Source of the DNA: a virus
DNA length: 64,000 nt
Reading direction: 5' to 3' (one strand)
Virus record (IMG/VR): IMGVR_UViG_3300042289_000986
Location: 1-64,000 of that record
Position numbers and translations under genes: made by a program. Under the pieces are notes generated by a model. That model searched no databases. It was given only the letters and a program-made list of their open reading frames with translations, and was not told the DNA's origin. How positions within the stretch are numbered: the stretch's first letter is position 1; every line of letters begins with the position of its first letter. This document shows positions 1 through 9,024 of the stretch, piece after piece.

Positions 1-143
1 CAGCAAGTAGTGATTGGAACACATCTTTCAACAGAAGTACAATCTTGGCAGCAGCAAGTAGTGATTGGAACACATCTTTCAACAGAAGTACAATCTTGGC
101 AGCAGCAAGTAGTGATTGGAACACATCTTTCAACAGAAGTACA
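1..143 (+). repeat. 51-bp tandem repeat inside tail fibre gene
   Basis: Two perfect 51-bp copies (1-51 and 52-102) and a third identical for about 41 bp (103-143) encode a 17-residue repeat. The array touches the window edge, so more copies probably lie upstream. Perfect identity at DNA level suggests recent expansion or ongoing copy-number change. Confidence 0.95.
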
Positions 144-1106
144 TTTTTAACAACAGCAAGTGGCAACTTTTTATTACAAGGGGGTAATACATTTAACGGA
201 GATGTATCTCTTGGTACAACAAATTCAAACAGTTTAATATTTCAAACAAATAATTTACAAAGAGCTATTATAACTAGTTCGGGCAATTTTGGGATCGGTA
301 AATCCAACCCTTCGACAATTCTTGATGTCAATGGCACGGTTACTGCCGTGGGATTTAGCGGCCCTCTGACGGGTAACGTTACAGGAAATTTGACAGGCAC
401 AGCCAGTGACGTAGCTGACAATGCAATAACCAATCTAAAACTTGCAGACAATTCAGTAACCAGTTCAAAAATTCTCAATGGTACAATTGTCAATGCCGAT
501 ATCAACGATTCCGCAGCTATTGCTGGAACGAAGATTACACCGAGTTTTGGTTCACAAGATGTAACTACAAGCGGATCGCTACGCGCATCATCCTCAGTTG
601 ATAATAATGACTTTATCAGAATACGAATGAATAGTGCAGATAATAGCTTCGGTATTATCGAAGCTATGTGGGACAATAATCCGGTTTTACCAGCAAATGT
701 TTGCATAAATCCAAATGGGGGCAACATAGGAATTGCCACTAACAATCCTGTTGCTACTTTAGATATTAATGGATCGATTGGAGAAAGTAAAACAAACATA
801 TTAATTATATCAAACACTCTAACACTTCCTTTAAATACAGCAACCTTTTTTACTGTATCTTTAAATAATAATATTACAACAATGACATTTGTCTCTCCAC
901 CTGCTAATCCCAGAGTATATTCATTTGTGTTACAATTTACAGCCGATGGAACACCAAGAACTGTTGTATGGCCAGTGACAGTGAAATGGACTGGAGGTAT
1001 AGCACCAACATTAACTTCTACAAATGGTAAAGTAGATACTTTTACATTTGTAACTCATGATGGTGGGACTAATTACTTCGGATTTATAAGCGGTCAAAAC
1101 TCATAA
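3..1106 (+). CDS. Tail fibre-like protein, 5' end outside window
   Basis: The reading frame is open to the left edge, so the true start lies upstream and only the C-terminal part (about 367 residues) is seen. It begins with 17-residue tandem repeats (AAASSDWNTSFNRST core), then a fibre-type stretch with a GIG..NPS..LDVNG motif twice (GIGKSNPSTILDVNG and a similar copy near residue 245), a GPLTGNVTGNLTGTA beta-repeat and an Asn/Thr-rich C-terminus. LDVNG-type motifs are typical of phage tail fibres and of proteins with trimeric beta-helical shafts. The next gene starts 3 bases downstream and is a tail assembly chaperone type, which supports a fibre role. Exact receptor or tip domain is not recognisable. 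Confidence 0.8.
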   Translation, partial: ASSDWNTSFNRSTILAAASSDWNTSFNRSTILAAASSDWNTSFNRSTFLTTASGNFLLQGGNTFNGDVSLGTTNSNSLIFQTNNLQRAIITSSGNFGIGKSNPSTILDVNGTVTAVGFSGPLTGNVTGNLTGTASDVADNAITNLKLADNSVTSSKILNGTIVNADINDSAAIAGTKITPSFGSQDVTTSGSLRASSSVDNNDFIRIRMNSADNSFGIIEAMWDNNPVLPANVCINPNGGNIGIATNNPVATLDINGSIGESKTNILIISNTLTLPLNTATFFTVSLNNNITTMTFVSPPANPRVYSFVLQFTADGTPRTVVWPVTVKWTGGIAPTLTSTNGKVDTFTFVTHDGGTNYFGFISGQNS

Positions 1107-1109
1107 AAT

Positions 1110-1574
1110 ATGAAATTATATTGTTACACAGAAGATGGAGAAACAGCAACTGGAGCACAACCGCTTCCGGTAAATTGGCAAAATGTTTCTAATTTTGATT
1201 TACTGGATGACCAAGATTTAAAACAATATGGGTGGTTGCCATATGTACAAGTTTCTGAAAACAAAGAAGTTTTTGTCAGTTCAACGAGAGAAATCTTGGA
1301 AGACAAAGTTGTAGAGACAGTTATTACTAGAGATAAAACACCTGAAGAAATACAAGAACAAGAACAATTCAATTTACAAAATAGATGGAATGAAATCCGC
1401 ACACAAAGAAATAATTTATTAAAAGAATCTGATATATATGTTTTAGTTGACAGGTGGAATAGTATGTCTGTAGAACAACAACAAAGTTGGTCTGAATATA
1501 GACAAGCTTTGAGAAATTTGCCTCAAAGTCATACTAATCCACAAGAAATTATTTTTCCAATTAAGCCAAATTAA
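1110..1574 (+). CDS. Tail fibre assembly chaperone-like protein
   Basis: 154 residues. The N-terminal half carries a short beta-rich region; the C-terminal half has the R..RN.LL..SD motif followed by a W..YRQALR.LP motif (about residues 125-137), the hallmark of phage tail fibre assembly chaperones and related DUF4376-like proteins. Such proteins normally sit directly after the fibre they help to fold, as here (3-base gap to the fibre, 2-base gap to the RCC1-like gene). No Shine-Dalgarno is visible before the ATG. Confidence 0.75.
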   Translation: MKLYCYTEDGETATGAQPLPVNWQNVSNFDLLDDQDLKQYGWLPYVQVSENKEVFVSSTREILEDKVVETVITRDKTPEEIQEQEQFNLQNRWNEIRTQRNNLLKESDIYVLVDRWNSMSVEQQQSWSEYRQALRNLPQSHTNPQEIIFPIKPN

Positions 1575-1576
1575 AT

Positions 1577-4500
1577 ATGGGATTTGTTGCAAGAAAAACT
1601 TTATTAGGCAGGGCATCTACTACACCTAGAATCAATGGTTTTCTTTATGCATGGGGAAATAATAGTTCTGGTCAAATAGGGGCACCTTTACCTGAAGCAT
1701 TAAATGTTCCAGCTGAGGCTTCATGGACTGCTGTTAGTTGTGGTTCCCACACAGTAGCAATTCGTTCTGATGGTCTTTTATTTACTTGGGGAGGTAATAG
1801 TCATGGTCAATTAGGAGATGGTACTAGAGTAAATAAATCATCTCCAGTACAAATAGGAACTAGCACTTGGACTGCTGTTAGTCTTGCGAGTAAACACACA
1901 TTAGCAATACGTTCTGATGGTAGTTTATTTACTTGGGGACGGAACAATTATGGTCAACTAGGTGACGGCACTACTGTAGATAAATCCTCTCCAGTGCAGA
2001 TAGGATCTAGTTCTTGGACTGCTGTTAGTGGTGGTCGTTATAACACAGCAGCCATACGCACTGGTGGTAGTTTATTTATGTGGGGGCTTGGAAATAACGG
2101 TCAATTAGGAGATGGTACTACAGTATCCAAATCTTCTCCGGTACAGATAGGATCTAGTTCTTGGACTGCTGTTAGTTGTGGTAATAACATCATAGCAGCA
2201 ATACGTTTTGGTGGTAGTCTATTTACTTGGGGGGGTTCCGGTGAGGGTGCATTAGGAAACGGTACTACTTTTTCTAGTTCATCTCCGGTACAGATAGGAT
2301 ATAGTACTTGGACTGCTGTTAGTTGTGGATCGTATCATATGGCAGCAATACGTACAGGCGGCAATTTATTTACTTGGGGATGGAACTATTTTGGTCAATT
2401 GGGAGATGGCACTAGAGTAAATAAATCTTCTCCAGTGCAGATAGGGTCTAGTAATTGGACTGCTGTTAGTGGTGGTCATCGACATACAGCAGCAATACGT
2501 TCTGATGGTAGTCTATTTACTTGGGGAGAAAATGGTGGTAAGCTAGGAGATGGTACTTCTGTAAGTAAATCATCTCCAGTGCAAATAGGAACTAGCAGTT
2601 GGACTGCTGTTAGTAGTGGCCTCAATGAAACACTTGCAATACAAACAACAGGGGCCTTACTTGGTTGGGGATGGAACGGTATAGGTGTATTAGGAGATGG
2701 TACTACAGTATCCAAATCTTCTCCAGTAGCAGTAGCTCAAATTCCTTTAAATTGGACTGCTATTAGTGCTGGTTTCAACCATGCAGCAGCAATACGTTCT
2801 GATGGTCGTTTATTTACTTGGGGACGTAATAGTTTGGGTCAACTAGGTGACGGCACTACTGTAGATAAATCCTCTCCAGTACAGATAGGATCTAGTACTT
2901 GGACAGCTGTTGATTGTAAATCTTATCAAGTGGGAGCTATACGTTCTGATGGTCGTTTATTTATGTGGGGGCGTGGAAATTACGGTGCATTGGGTGATGG
3001 TACTTATGCAAATAAATCATCTCCAGTACAAATAGGAACTAGCACTTGGACTGCTGTTAGTTGTGGTGGATCTCACACAGCAGCAATACGTTCTGATGGT
3101 CGTTTATTTACTTGGGGACGAGGTGCTAATGGTCAACTAGGTGACGGCACTACTTTAAATAAACCATCTCCAGTACAGATAGGATCTAGTTCTTGGACTG
3201 CTGTTAGTTGTAGTATTAACCACACAGTAGCCATACGTTCTGGCGGTAGTTTGTTTACCTGGGGGCGTAATAATTACGGTCAACTAGGTGACGGCACTAC
3301 TGTAAACAAATCCTCTCCAGTACAGATAGGAACTAGTTCGTGGACTGCTGTTGGTTGTGGAAGTATTCACACATTAGCAATACGTTCTGATGGTCGTTTA
3401 TTTACTTGGGGACGAGGTGCTAATGGTCAACTAGGTGACGGCACTACTGTAGATAAATCCTCTCCAGTACAGATAGGATCTAGTTCTTGGACTGCTGTTA
3501 GAGGTGGATTCGAACACACAGCAGCCATACGCACTGGTGGTAGTTTATTTACTTGGGGACGAAACGCTCAGGGTCAACTAGGGGATGGTACTACTGTAAA
3601 CAAATCATCTCCAGTACAAATAGGATCTAGTTCATGGACAGCTGTTAGTTGTGGTAGTTACCACACAGCAGCAATACGTTCTGGTGGTAGTTTATTTACT
3701 TGGGGGCGTAATAATTACGGTCAACTAGGTGATGGTACTAAAGTGAATAAGCTATCTCCAACCTCTATTAATATAATTCAGGGTATTCCAGTACAAATAG
3801 GATCTAGTTCTTGGACTGCTGTTAGTTGTGGTGGATCTCACACAGCAGCAATACGTTCTGATGGTCGTTTATTTACTTGGGGAAGTAACATTTATGGTCA
3901 ACTAGGTAATAATTCTACTGTAAATGAATCATCTCCAGTACAGATAGGATCTAGTTCATGGACAGCTGTTAGTTGTGGTTCTAACCACACATTAGCTATC
4001 CGCTCTGGTGGTAGTTTATTTACCTGGGGGAGTAACAATATTGGTCAACTAGGTGATGGCACTACTGTAAACAAATCCTCTCCAGTACAGATAGGAACTA
4101 GTTCGTGGACTGCTGTTAGTGGTGGTGGTAGTCACACAGCAGCTATACGTTCTGATGGTTTTTTATTCACTTGGGGATGGAACAGTCTTGGTCAATTAGG
4201 AAATGGTACTACGGTCTCTAGTTCATCTCCGGTACAGATAGGATCTAGTTCATGGACAGCTGTTGAATGTGGATTCGAACACACAGCAGCAATACGTTCT
4301 GGTGGTAGTTTATTTACTTGGGGACAAAACAGTCTTGGTCAATTAGGAAATGGTACTACTTTTTCTAGTTCATCTCCGGTACAGATAGGATCTAGTACTT
4401 GGACAGCTGTTAGTTGTGGTTCTAACCACACATTAGCAATACGTTCTGGTGGTAGTTTATTTGCTTGGGGGGTTAACAGTTTGGGTCAACTAGGTGATGG

Positions 4501-4744
4501 TAGTACTGTAGGTAAATCATCTCCAGTACAGATAGGATCTAGTACTTGGACTGCTGTTAGAGGTGGAGGACAACACACAGCAGCAATACGTTCTGGTGGT
4601 AGTTTATTCACTTGGGGATGGAACTATTTTGGTCAACTAGGGGATGGTACTAGAGTAAACAAATCCTCTCCAGTACAGATAGGAACTAGTTCGTGGACTG
4701 CTGTTAGTGGTGGTGGTAGTCACACAGCAGCTATACTCAACTAA
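1577..4744 (+). CDS. Giant RCC1-repeat beta-propeller virion protein (21 blades)
   Basis: 1055 residues made almost wholly of about 50-residue RCC1-type repeats: LFTWG..N..GQLGDGT, SSPVQIG, SWTAVSCG, HTAAIRSDG. I count 21 WG blades. Blades 1, 8 and 15 each carry an irregular or longer loop (APLPEALNVPAEA, AVAQIPLN, TSINIIQGI), a spacing of exactly seven. The last strand (HTAAILN) could close against the first blade, which lacks it. This fits three tandem seven-bladed propellers. RCC1 folds are protein or ligand-binding platforms; in a phage, next to a fibre and its chaperone, a receptor-binding or fibre-tip role is the natural inference. Repeats are very similar at DNA level, so recombination between them is likely. 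A cellular RCC1 function is not implied. Confidence 0.85.
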   Translation: MGFVARKTLLGRASTTPRINGFLYAWGNNSSGQIGAPLPEALNVPAEASWTAVSCGSHTVAIRSDGLLFTWGGNSHGQLGDGTRVNKSSPVQIGTSTWTAVSLASKHTLAIRSDGSLFTWGRNNYGQLGDGTTVDKSSPVQIGSSSWTAVSGGRYNTAAIRTGGSLFMWGLGNNGQLGDGTTVSKSSPVQIGSSSWTAVSCGNNIIAAIRFGGSLFTWGGSGEGALGNGTTFSSSSPVQIGYSTWTAVSCGSYHMAAIRTGGNLFTWGWNYFGQLGDGTRVNKSSPVQIGSSNWTAVSGGHRHTAAIRSDGSLFTWGENGGKLGDGTSVSKSSPVQIGTSSWTAVSSGLNETLAIQTTGALLGWGWNGIGVLGDGTTVSKSSPVAVAQIPLNWTAISAGFNHAAAIRSDGRLFTWGRNSLGQLGDGTTVDKSSPVQIGSSTWTAVDCKSYQVGAIRSDGRLFMWGRGNYGALGDGTYANKSSPVQIGTSTWTAVSCGGSHTAAIRSDGRLFTWGRGANGQLGDGTTLNKPSPVQIGSSSWTAVSCSINHTVAIRSGGSLFTWGRNNYGQLGDGTTVNKSSPVQIGTSSWTAVGCGSIHTLAIRSDGRLFTWGRGANGQLGDGTTVDKSSPVQIGSSSWTAVRGGFEHTAAIRTGGSLFTWGRNAQGQLGDGTTVNKSSPVQIGSSSWTAVSCGSYHTAAIRSGGSLFTWGRNNYGQLGDGTKVNKLSPTSINIIQGIPVQIGSSSWTAVSCGGSHTAAIRSDGRLFTWGSNIYGQLGNNSTVNESSPVQIGSSSWTAVSCGSNHTLAIRSGGSLFTWGSNNIGQLGDGTTVNKSSPVQIGTSSWTAVSGGGSHTAAIRSDGFLFTWGWNSLGQLGNGTTVSSSSPVQIGSSSWTAVECGFEHTAAIRSGGSLFTWGQNSLGQLGNGTTFSSSSPVQIGSSTWTAVSCGSNHTLAIRSGGSLFAWGVNSLGQLGDGSTVGKSSPVQIGSSTWTAVRGGGQHTAAIRSGGSLFTWGWNYFGQLGDGTRVNKSSPVQIGTSSWTAVSGGGSHTAAILN

Positions 4745-4799
4745 ATTATTTAATATTATTTTTTCTTGATTTAAAAGTAAAATATACTAATATAAGTAT

Positions 4800-5873
4800 A
4801 TGCATCTTATTGATCAGCAGTTAAATTTAATGGTTCGAGGCCGATTTGACGAAGCATGGAAAATAAGCGAAAAATTGGAACAATTAGATCCTGAAGATTT
4901 AAGACACAAATTCAATAGAGGTTGGTTTTTAATTAATCAAGGAAAGTTTCAAGAAGGCTTTCAAAGCTTAGAAGCAGGTAGATTTTTAAAAGTCTACGGA
5001 GACGGATATCCACCGACCACTCAACCTTTATGGAACCAACAAAATTTAAAAAACAAAACAATTATTATTAATCTGGAAGGAGGATTGGGGGATCAAATAA
5101 TACATGCAAGGTTTGCTAAAGATGTTAAACAAAGAGGAGGTAAATGTATATTGTGTTGTGATGCAAGATTACATTCCATATTATCTAGAATAGAAGGTGT
5201 AGAAGGATGTATACAACTAAAAGATATACCATCAACAAAACATCATTATTGGCTTCCAGGTTTTAGTTGTGCATGGGTTTTTGGGCACACCTTTGAAACA
5301 CTACCAAATGATCCATATATACAACCAAATCCGTTAAGTGTTGAACAATGGAAGAATTTAATAAATTCAAAAAAAATTAAAGTTGGTATCAGATGGTCAG
5401 GTAATACAAAATTTGAACATCAACAGTTTAGAATATTTCCACCAGAAAATTTAATTAATTTTTACAAATATAAAGACATACAATTCTATAGTTTGCAAAG
5501 AGATACAGACACAAGAGAATTACCAGAAGATATTGTTGATCTGCAATATTTGCTTATATCTATGGAAGATACGGCTGCTGCAATAGCTAATCTCGATTTG
5601 GTTATAACATCATGTACTAGTATTGCCCACCTTGCATCAGCTATGGGTAAACCGACATGGATTATTGTACCAATACTACCATATCATATTTGGGCTTATG
5701 GGGATGAAACAAGTCCTTGGTATCAAGATACAACAAGAATTTATCGACAACAAAAATTCAGCAATTGGGATAGAACATTTGTTAAACTAGAAAAAGATTT
5801 AGTTAAAAAATTTAATCTAACAACGACAAACAAAAAAGTTAAAAGATTATTACAAAACGAAAAAAATTCTTAA
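4800..5873 (+). CDS. TPR plus GT-B (heptosyltransferase-like) glycosyltransferase
   Basis: 357 residues. The N-terminal 60 residues resemble a tetratricopeptide repeat (FDEAW..SEKLEQLDPEDLRHKFNRGW). The rest matches the glycosyltransferase family 9-like fold: IIINLEGGLGDQIIHARF near residue 83 (GGLGD donor-domain motif), IKVGIRWSGN near 195, and the C-terminal DLVITSCTSIAHLASAMGKP motif followed by a Pro- and Trp-rich segment. Known relatives transfer sugars to glycans or proteins. It heads a cluster of three modifying enzymes inserted in the tail gene block, so decoration of virion fibres or of the host surface is the likely job. Acceptor and sugar are unknown. Confidence 0.8.
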   Translation: MHLIDQQLNLMVRGRFDEAWKISEKLEQLDPEDLRHKFNRGWFLINQGKFQEGFQSLEAGRFLKVYGDGYPPTTQPLWNQQNLKNKTIIINLEGGLGDQIIHARFAKDVKQRGGKCILCCDARLHSILSRIEGVEGCIQLKDIPSTKHHYWLPGFSCAWVFGHTFETLPNDPYIQPNPLSVEQWKNLINSKKIKVGIRWSGNTKFEHQQFRIFPPENLINFYKYKDIQFYSLQRDTDTRELPEDIVDLQYLLISMEDTAAAIANLDLVITSCTSIAHLASAMGKPTWIIVPILPYHIWAYGDETSPWYQDTTRIYRQQKFSNWDRTFVKLEKDLVKKFNLTTTNKKVKRLLQNEKNS

Positions 5874-5899
5874 TAGACTGAATACAAAAAAATAAAAAC

Positions 5900-6496
5900 A
5901 TGAAAAAGAAATTTAATAGACTAAACATGGGATGTGGGTTTAAAAAACTCAAAGGTTACTGGAATGTAGATGTATGTGAAAAATGTGAACCTGATGAAGT
6001 GTTTGACTTTGAAGAACTTAAATGGCCTTGGGAAGATAATAGTTTTGAGAGAATTCATGCTAACAATTGTTTAGAACACCTTGGTCAAACCCCTAAAAGT
6101 TTTCTCAATGTTATAAAAGAAATGTACAGAATTAGCAAAGATGGCTGTACATGGGATATAAATGTCCCACACCATCGTTGCGATAATTATTGGAACGACT
6201 TTACCCATGTAAGAGTCATAACCCCTGTTACATTTGCACTTTTCGATCAAGAAAAAAATACAAAATCAATTAAGCAAAATCTTAGCGATAGTGTTTTCGG
6301 TTTAACTTACGATATAGATTTAGAAGTTAAAGATGTTCAATTCCACCTGACTCATCTTTTTAATAATAGAGAAACTAACAATAACACTCATCCATCAGGT
6401 TATCGCCAATTAGATGTTGATTTAAACACTATGGCGAATGTAGCTGAATCAGTTACAATAATTGTTGAAGTACATAAACCGGGCCGAAAAAAATAA
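5900..6496 (+). CDS. Class I SAM-dependent methyltransferase
   Basis: 198 residues. Motif I is LNMGCGFKKLKGYWNVDV (residues 8-25), with Gly-rich SAM loop and the acidic residue after strand 2; FERIHANNCLEHLG (about 50-63) is the usual post-motif acidic/EHL segment. This type often acts on small molecules or sugars rather than DNA: no (D/N/S)PP(Y/F) motif is present. It follows the glycosyltransferase by 26 bases and precedes the sulfotransferase, which suggests the three act on one glycan-like product. Confidence 0.8.
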   Translation: MKKKFNRLNMGCGFKKLKGYWNVDVCEKCEPDEVFDFEELKWPWEDNSFERIHANNCLEHLGQTPKSFLNVIKEMYRISKDGCTWDINVPHHRCDNYWNDFTHVRVITPVTFALFDQEKNTKSIKQNLSDSVFGLTYDIDLEVKDVQFHLTHLFNNRETNNNTHPSGYRQLDVDLNTMANVAESVTIIVEVHKPGRKK

Positions 6497-6536
6497 AGTT
6501 GATTTTTTTTTATTTTAGGTTAAATTATATACACAT

Positions 6537-7325
6537 ATGAAAACTTTACATTTTGTAGCAGGATTACCCAGAAGCGGTTCTACTTTTATTATTAATCTTT
6601 TAAAGCAAAATCCGAAATTGGATGGAGCAGCAGTTAGTTCATTGTGTTCTATTTTGTATCAAGCCAATATTAACTGGGATAAACTAGAAGCAAATAGAGA
6701 ATATCCTAATCAAGAAGCAAAAATCAACACCCTGAAAGGAATTTTAGAAGGTTATCATAAAGGATCTAACAAAGATATTATTTTTGATAAAGACAGAATG
6801 TGGGTATCAAAAATATCTCTTCTTGAAGAACTTTTACAAAGAGAAGTTAAAATTTTATGCCCAGTGAGAAATCCTGCTGAAATTCTTTCTTCCTTTGAAA
6901 GAATATACAGGAACAATCCTTTAACCCCTACTGCACCGGAACAAGAAGGAAGACAAACTATAGCATCAAGAGCTTTATATTATTCAGGACCAGAAGGTGT
7001 ATTAGGCATAAGCCACGCTTTAATTAAAGATGCTATTGTTTCTGGCTATTTGGATAGATTGTTGTTTGTTGATTATAACAAATTCTGCAATAATCCAAAA
7101 GCACAAATGAATCGCATTTACGACTTTTTTGAGTTGCCATCATTCAAGCACAATTTTCAAAAAATTGAACAAACAGAGCAGTATAATGATATTGCTACAG
7201 GTCATGTAAATTTACATAAGATTAAACCAGCAGTTGAAAAAACAACCGTAAACTGTGTGGAATATTTAGGACTTGATTTATACGAGCAGTATAATAGAGA
7301 GACATTTTGGGATGCTTGGATTTAA
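6537..7325 (+). CDS. PAPS-dependent sulfotransferase family protein
   Basis: 262 residues. The N-terminus FVAGLPRSGSTFIINLLKQNP has the RSGST phosphosulfate-binding loop; VRNPAEILSSFERIYR (about 110-125) has the Arg and Ser expected at the 3'-phosphate-binding site. The C-terminal YNKFCNNPKAQMNRIYDFFEL is also typical. Family members move sulfate from PAPS to carbohydrates or peptides. A possible weak promoter, TTGATT (6499-6504), 16 bp, TAAATT (6521-6526), lies 10 bases before the ATG. Third enzyme of the surface-modification trio. Confidence 0.8.
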   Translation: MKTLHFVAGLPRSGSTFIINLLKQNPKLDGAAVSSLCSILYQANINWDKLEANREYPNQEAKINTLKGILEGYHKGSNKDIIFDKDRMWVSKISLLEELLQREVKILCPVRNPAEILSSFERIYRNNPLTPTAPEQEGRQTIASRALYYSGPEGVLGISHALIKDAIVSGYLDRLLFVDYNKFCNNPKAQMNRIYDFFELPSFKHNFQKIEQTEQYNDIATGHVNLHKIKPAVEKTTVNCVEYLGLDLYEQYNRETFWDAWI

Positions 7326-7430
7326 TAACGAAAGAATCAAAAATATATATTATCGTTTAAGATAAATTTTGTGTTATTGTGTTAGAATAAATTTTATATT
7401 TAATACTATGTATAAGAAATAAGTAATAAT

Positions 7431-8243
7431 GTGAATTCTCAAACAGTATTAATGTCATTGGCTAGTGCTTCTAGTGGCATACAATTCATTCCTATTGTTA
7501 TTGGTGATGAATTTGATAACATAATAATATTTTCGCCAACTGATAATTCGCCAGTTCCTCTTACTGCCGTAACTCTTGGACAAACATTTTTCAGTCAAAC
7601 AAATATTACAACGTATGCTCCATTTACTTTGACCTTAGATCCATCTGCATTGGATGTTGATAATAAAATTTATAAAATTGAATATAATTTTGGTGATGGT
7701 AATATTATTACTCAAAATTATTATTATTCAAACACAGGTGTTGATACAATGAATTTGGCTTATTCGGCGGAACCAGGCGATCCTCGAAATTACATCAAAC
7801 AAAATACGTTCTTTTTATCTGATACAAATACAAAATACATAACCGTTGAAGTTAAAATATATTCACTAGGATTTAGTGATTTTAAACAATACTTTGTTAA
7901 TCTTGTATTAGATCCCCCAAATTTAGATGGTAATATTTCTGAAAATAGATATTTTGAAAATCTTCATTTAATTTCTACAAGAATGTTTGGACCTGATGAT
8001 AAGATATTTTATGTATTTGAAAGTGATGTTCCAAATTATCTTTTACCTGCATTGGTTAAGTGGGAAAATAAAGAAGAAAACACCAACATTAATATACAAA
8101 GTAATCAATTTCGACCATATAAATTATTACAACCTTTTGAAAAAGAAGATGTTACAAGTGTTGAAACCAAAGTACCAATTTCCTTTGTTTCTCCACAAAC
8201 GCCAAACACAAATATTGCTGACATAGGAATGGATGACATATGA
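7431..8243 (+). CDS. PKD/Ig-like virion structural protein
   Basis: 270 residues, GTG start (an upstream ATG runs straight into TGA). The centre has YKIEYNFGDGNIITQNYYY, the FGDG turn being typical of PKD-type beta-sandwiches found on phage surfaces. The rest is beta-rich without recognised motifs. Its end overlaps the next gene by 4 bases (ATGA), so the two are co-translated. Position within the tail block suggests a virion protein. Confidence 0.6.
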   Translation: MNSQTVLMSLASASSGIQFIPIVIGDEFDNIIIFSPTDNSPVPLTAVTLGQTFFSQTNITTYAPFTLTLDPSALDVDNKIYKIEYNFGDGNIITQNYYYSNTGVDTMNLAYSAEPGDPRNYIKQNTFFLSDTNTKYITVEVKIYSLGFSDFKQYFVNLVLDPPNLDGNISENRYFENLHLISTRMFGPDDKIFYVFESDVPNYLLPALVKWENKEENTNINIQSNQFRPYKLLQPFEKEDVTSVETKVPISFVSPQTPNTNIADIGMDDI

Positions 8244-8968
8244 GTTTATATAATCAAGATCAAACAACCGGAAAACTTTGGTTAAGAAACGTTATTGGAA
8301 ATATTGATAGTGCGAATAACGTTTTGTCGGCCATATATGAAAAATATTCAGAAGAAACTCAATTTTATAATGAATTAATTAATAATGAAATTTATAGATT
8401 TGATGTTTTTTATGATTGTGTTTTTATTGAAACAGAAAGTGGGTGTTTTTTTGAAAAAATAAATGTTGATGAAAATTTTTCGCTTCTTCCATATACTAAA
8501 TTTTTCTTTTATAACCCAAGAAAAACAACACCCGTTGATTATTGGTTTGATGAAGTTCAAAATAAAGTGTTTTTTATTGAAATTCAATATGAATCTATTC
8601 TCAATCAAAATTTTAAATTTATATTATATTTTTATGAATTTGATTTAATAACAGGAATTACCAATTTAAAATTAAAAAATAGAATCAATTTAAAATTTAA
8701 AAATTCTGAAATTTGGTCAGATTTTACACCAGAAATTGAAAAACCAAAATTAGCATATAATATTGACACCAAAAATTATAATGTTTCCTTTGTGTTTCGC
8801 GGAAAAGAAAGAGAATTTGCTCTTTTAAGTATTATGCTTCGAAAAGAAGCAGATTTTATAGTATCAAAAATTGATGGAATTGCGCCATTTATAACATTAG
8901 ATCCAGAAAATTCGACATTTTATTCAATTTTAGAGAATGATCCAGAAGCAACAAGCTTTGCAGCATAA
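8240..8968 (+). CDS. Hypothetical beta-rich tail-region protein
   Basis: 242 residues; no recognised family. Rich in Phe, Tyr, Asn and Lys with alternating beta-type pattern. It overlaps the upstream PKD-like gene by 4 bases and precedes the 1173-residue LamG-type protein, so it probably belongs to the same virion structure. Cys content is low. Function not assignable. Confidence 0.6.
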   Translation: MSLYNQDQTTGKLWLRNVIGNIDSANNVLSAIYEKYSEETQFYNELINNEIYRFDVFYDCVFIETESGCFFEKINVDENFSLLPYTKFFFYNPRKTTPVDYWFDEVQNKVFFIEIQYESILNQNFKFILYFYEFDLITGITNLKLKNRINLKFKNSEIWSDFTPEIEKPKLAYNIDTKNYNVSFVFRGKEREFALLSIMLRKEADFIVSKIDGIAPFITLDPENSTFYSILENDPEATSFAA

Positions 8969-9024
8969 ACTATTTTCACCCAAACTTAATCTTATTTCAA
9001 GATTAAGAAATAAATATTATAAAG

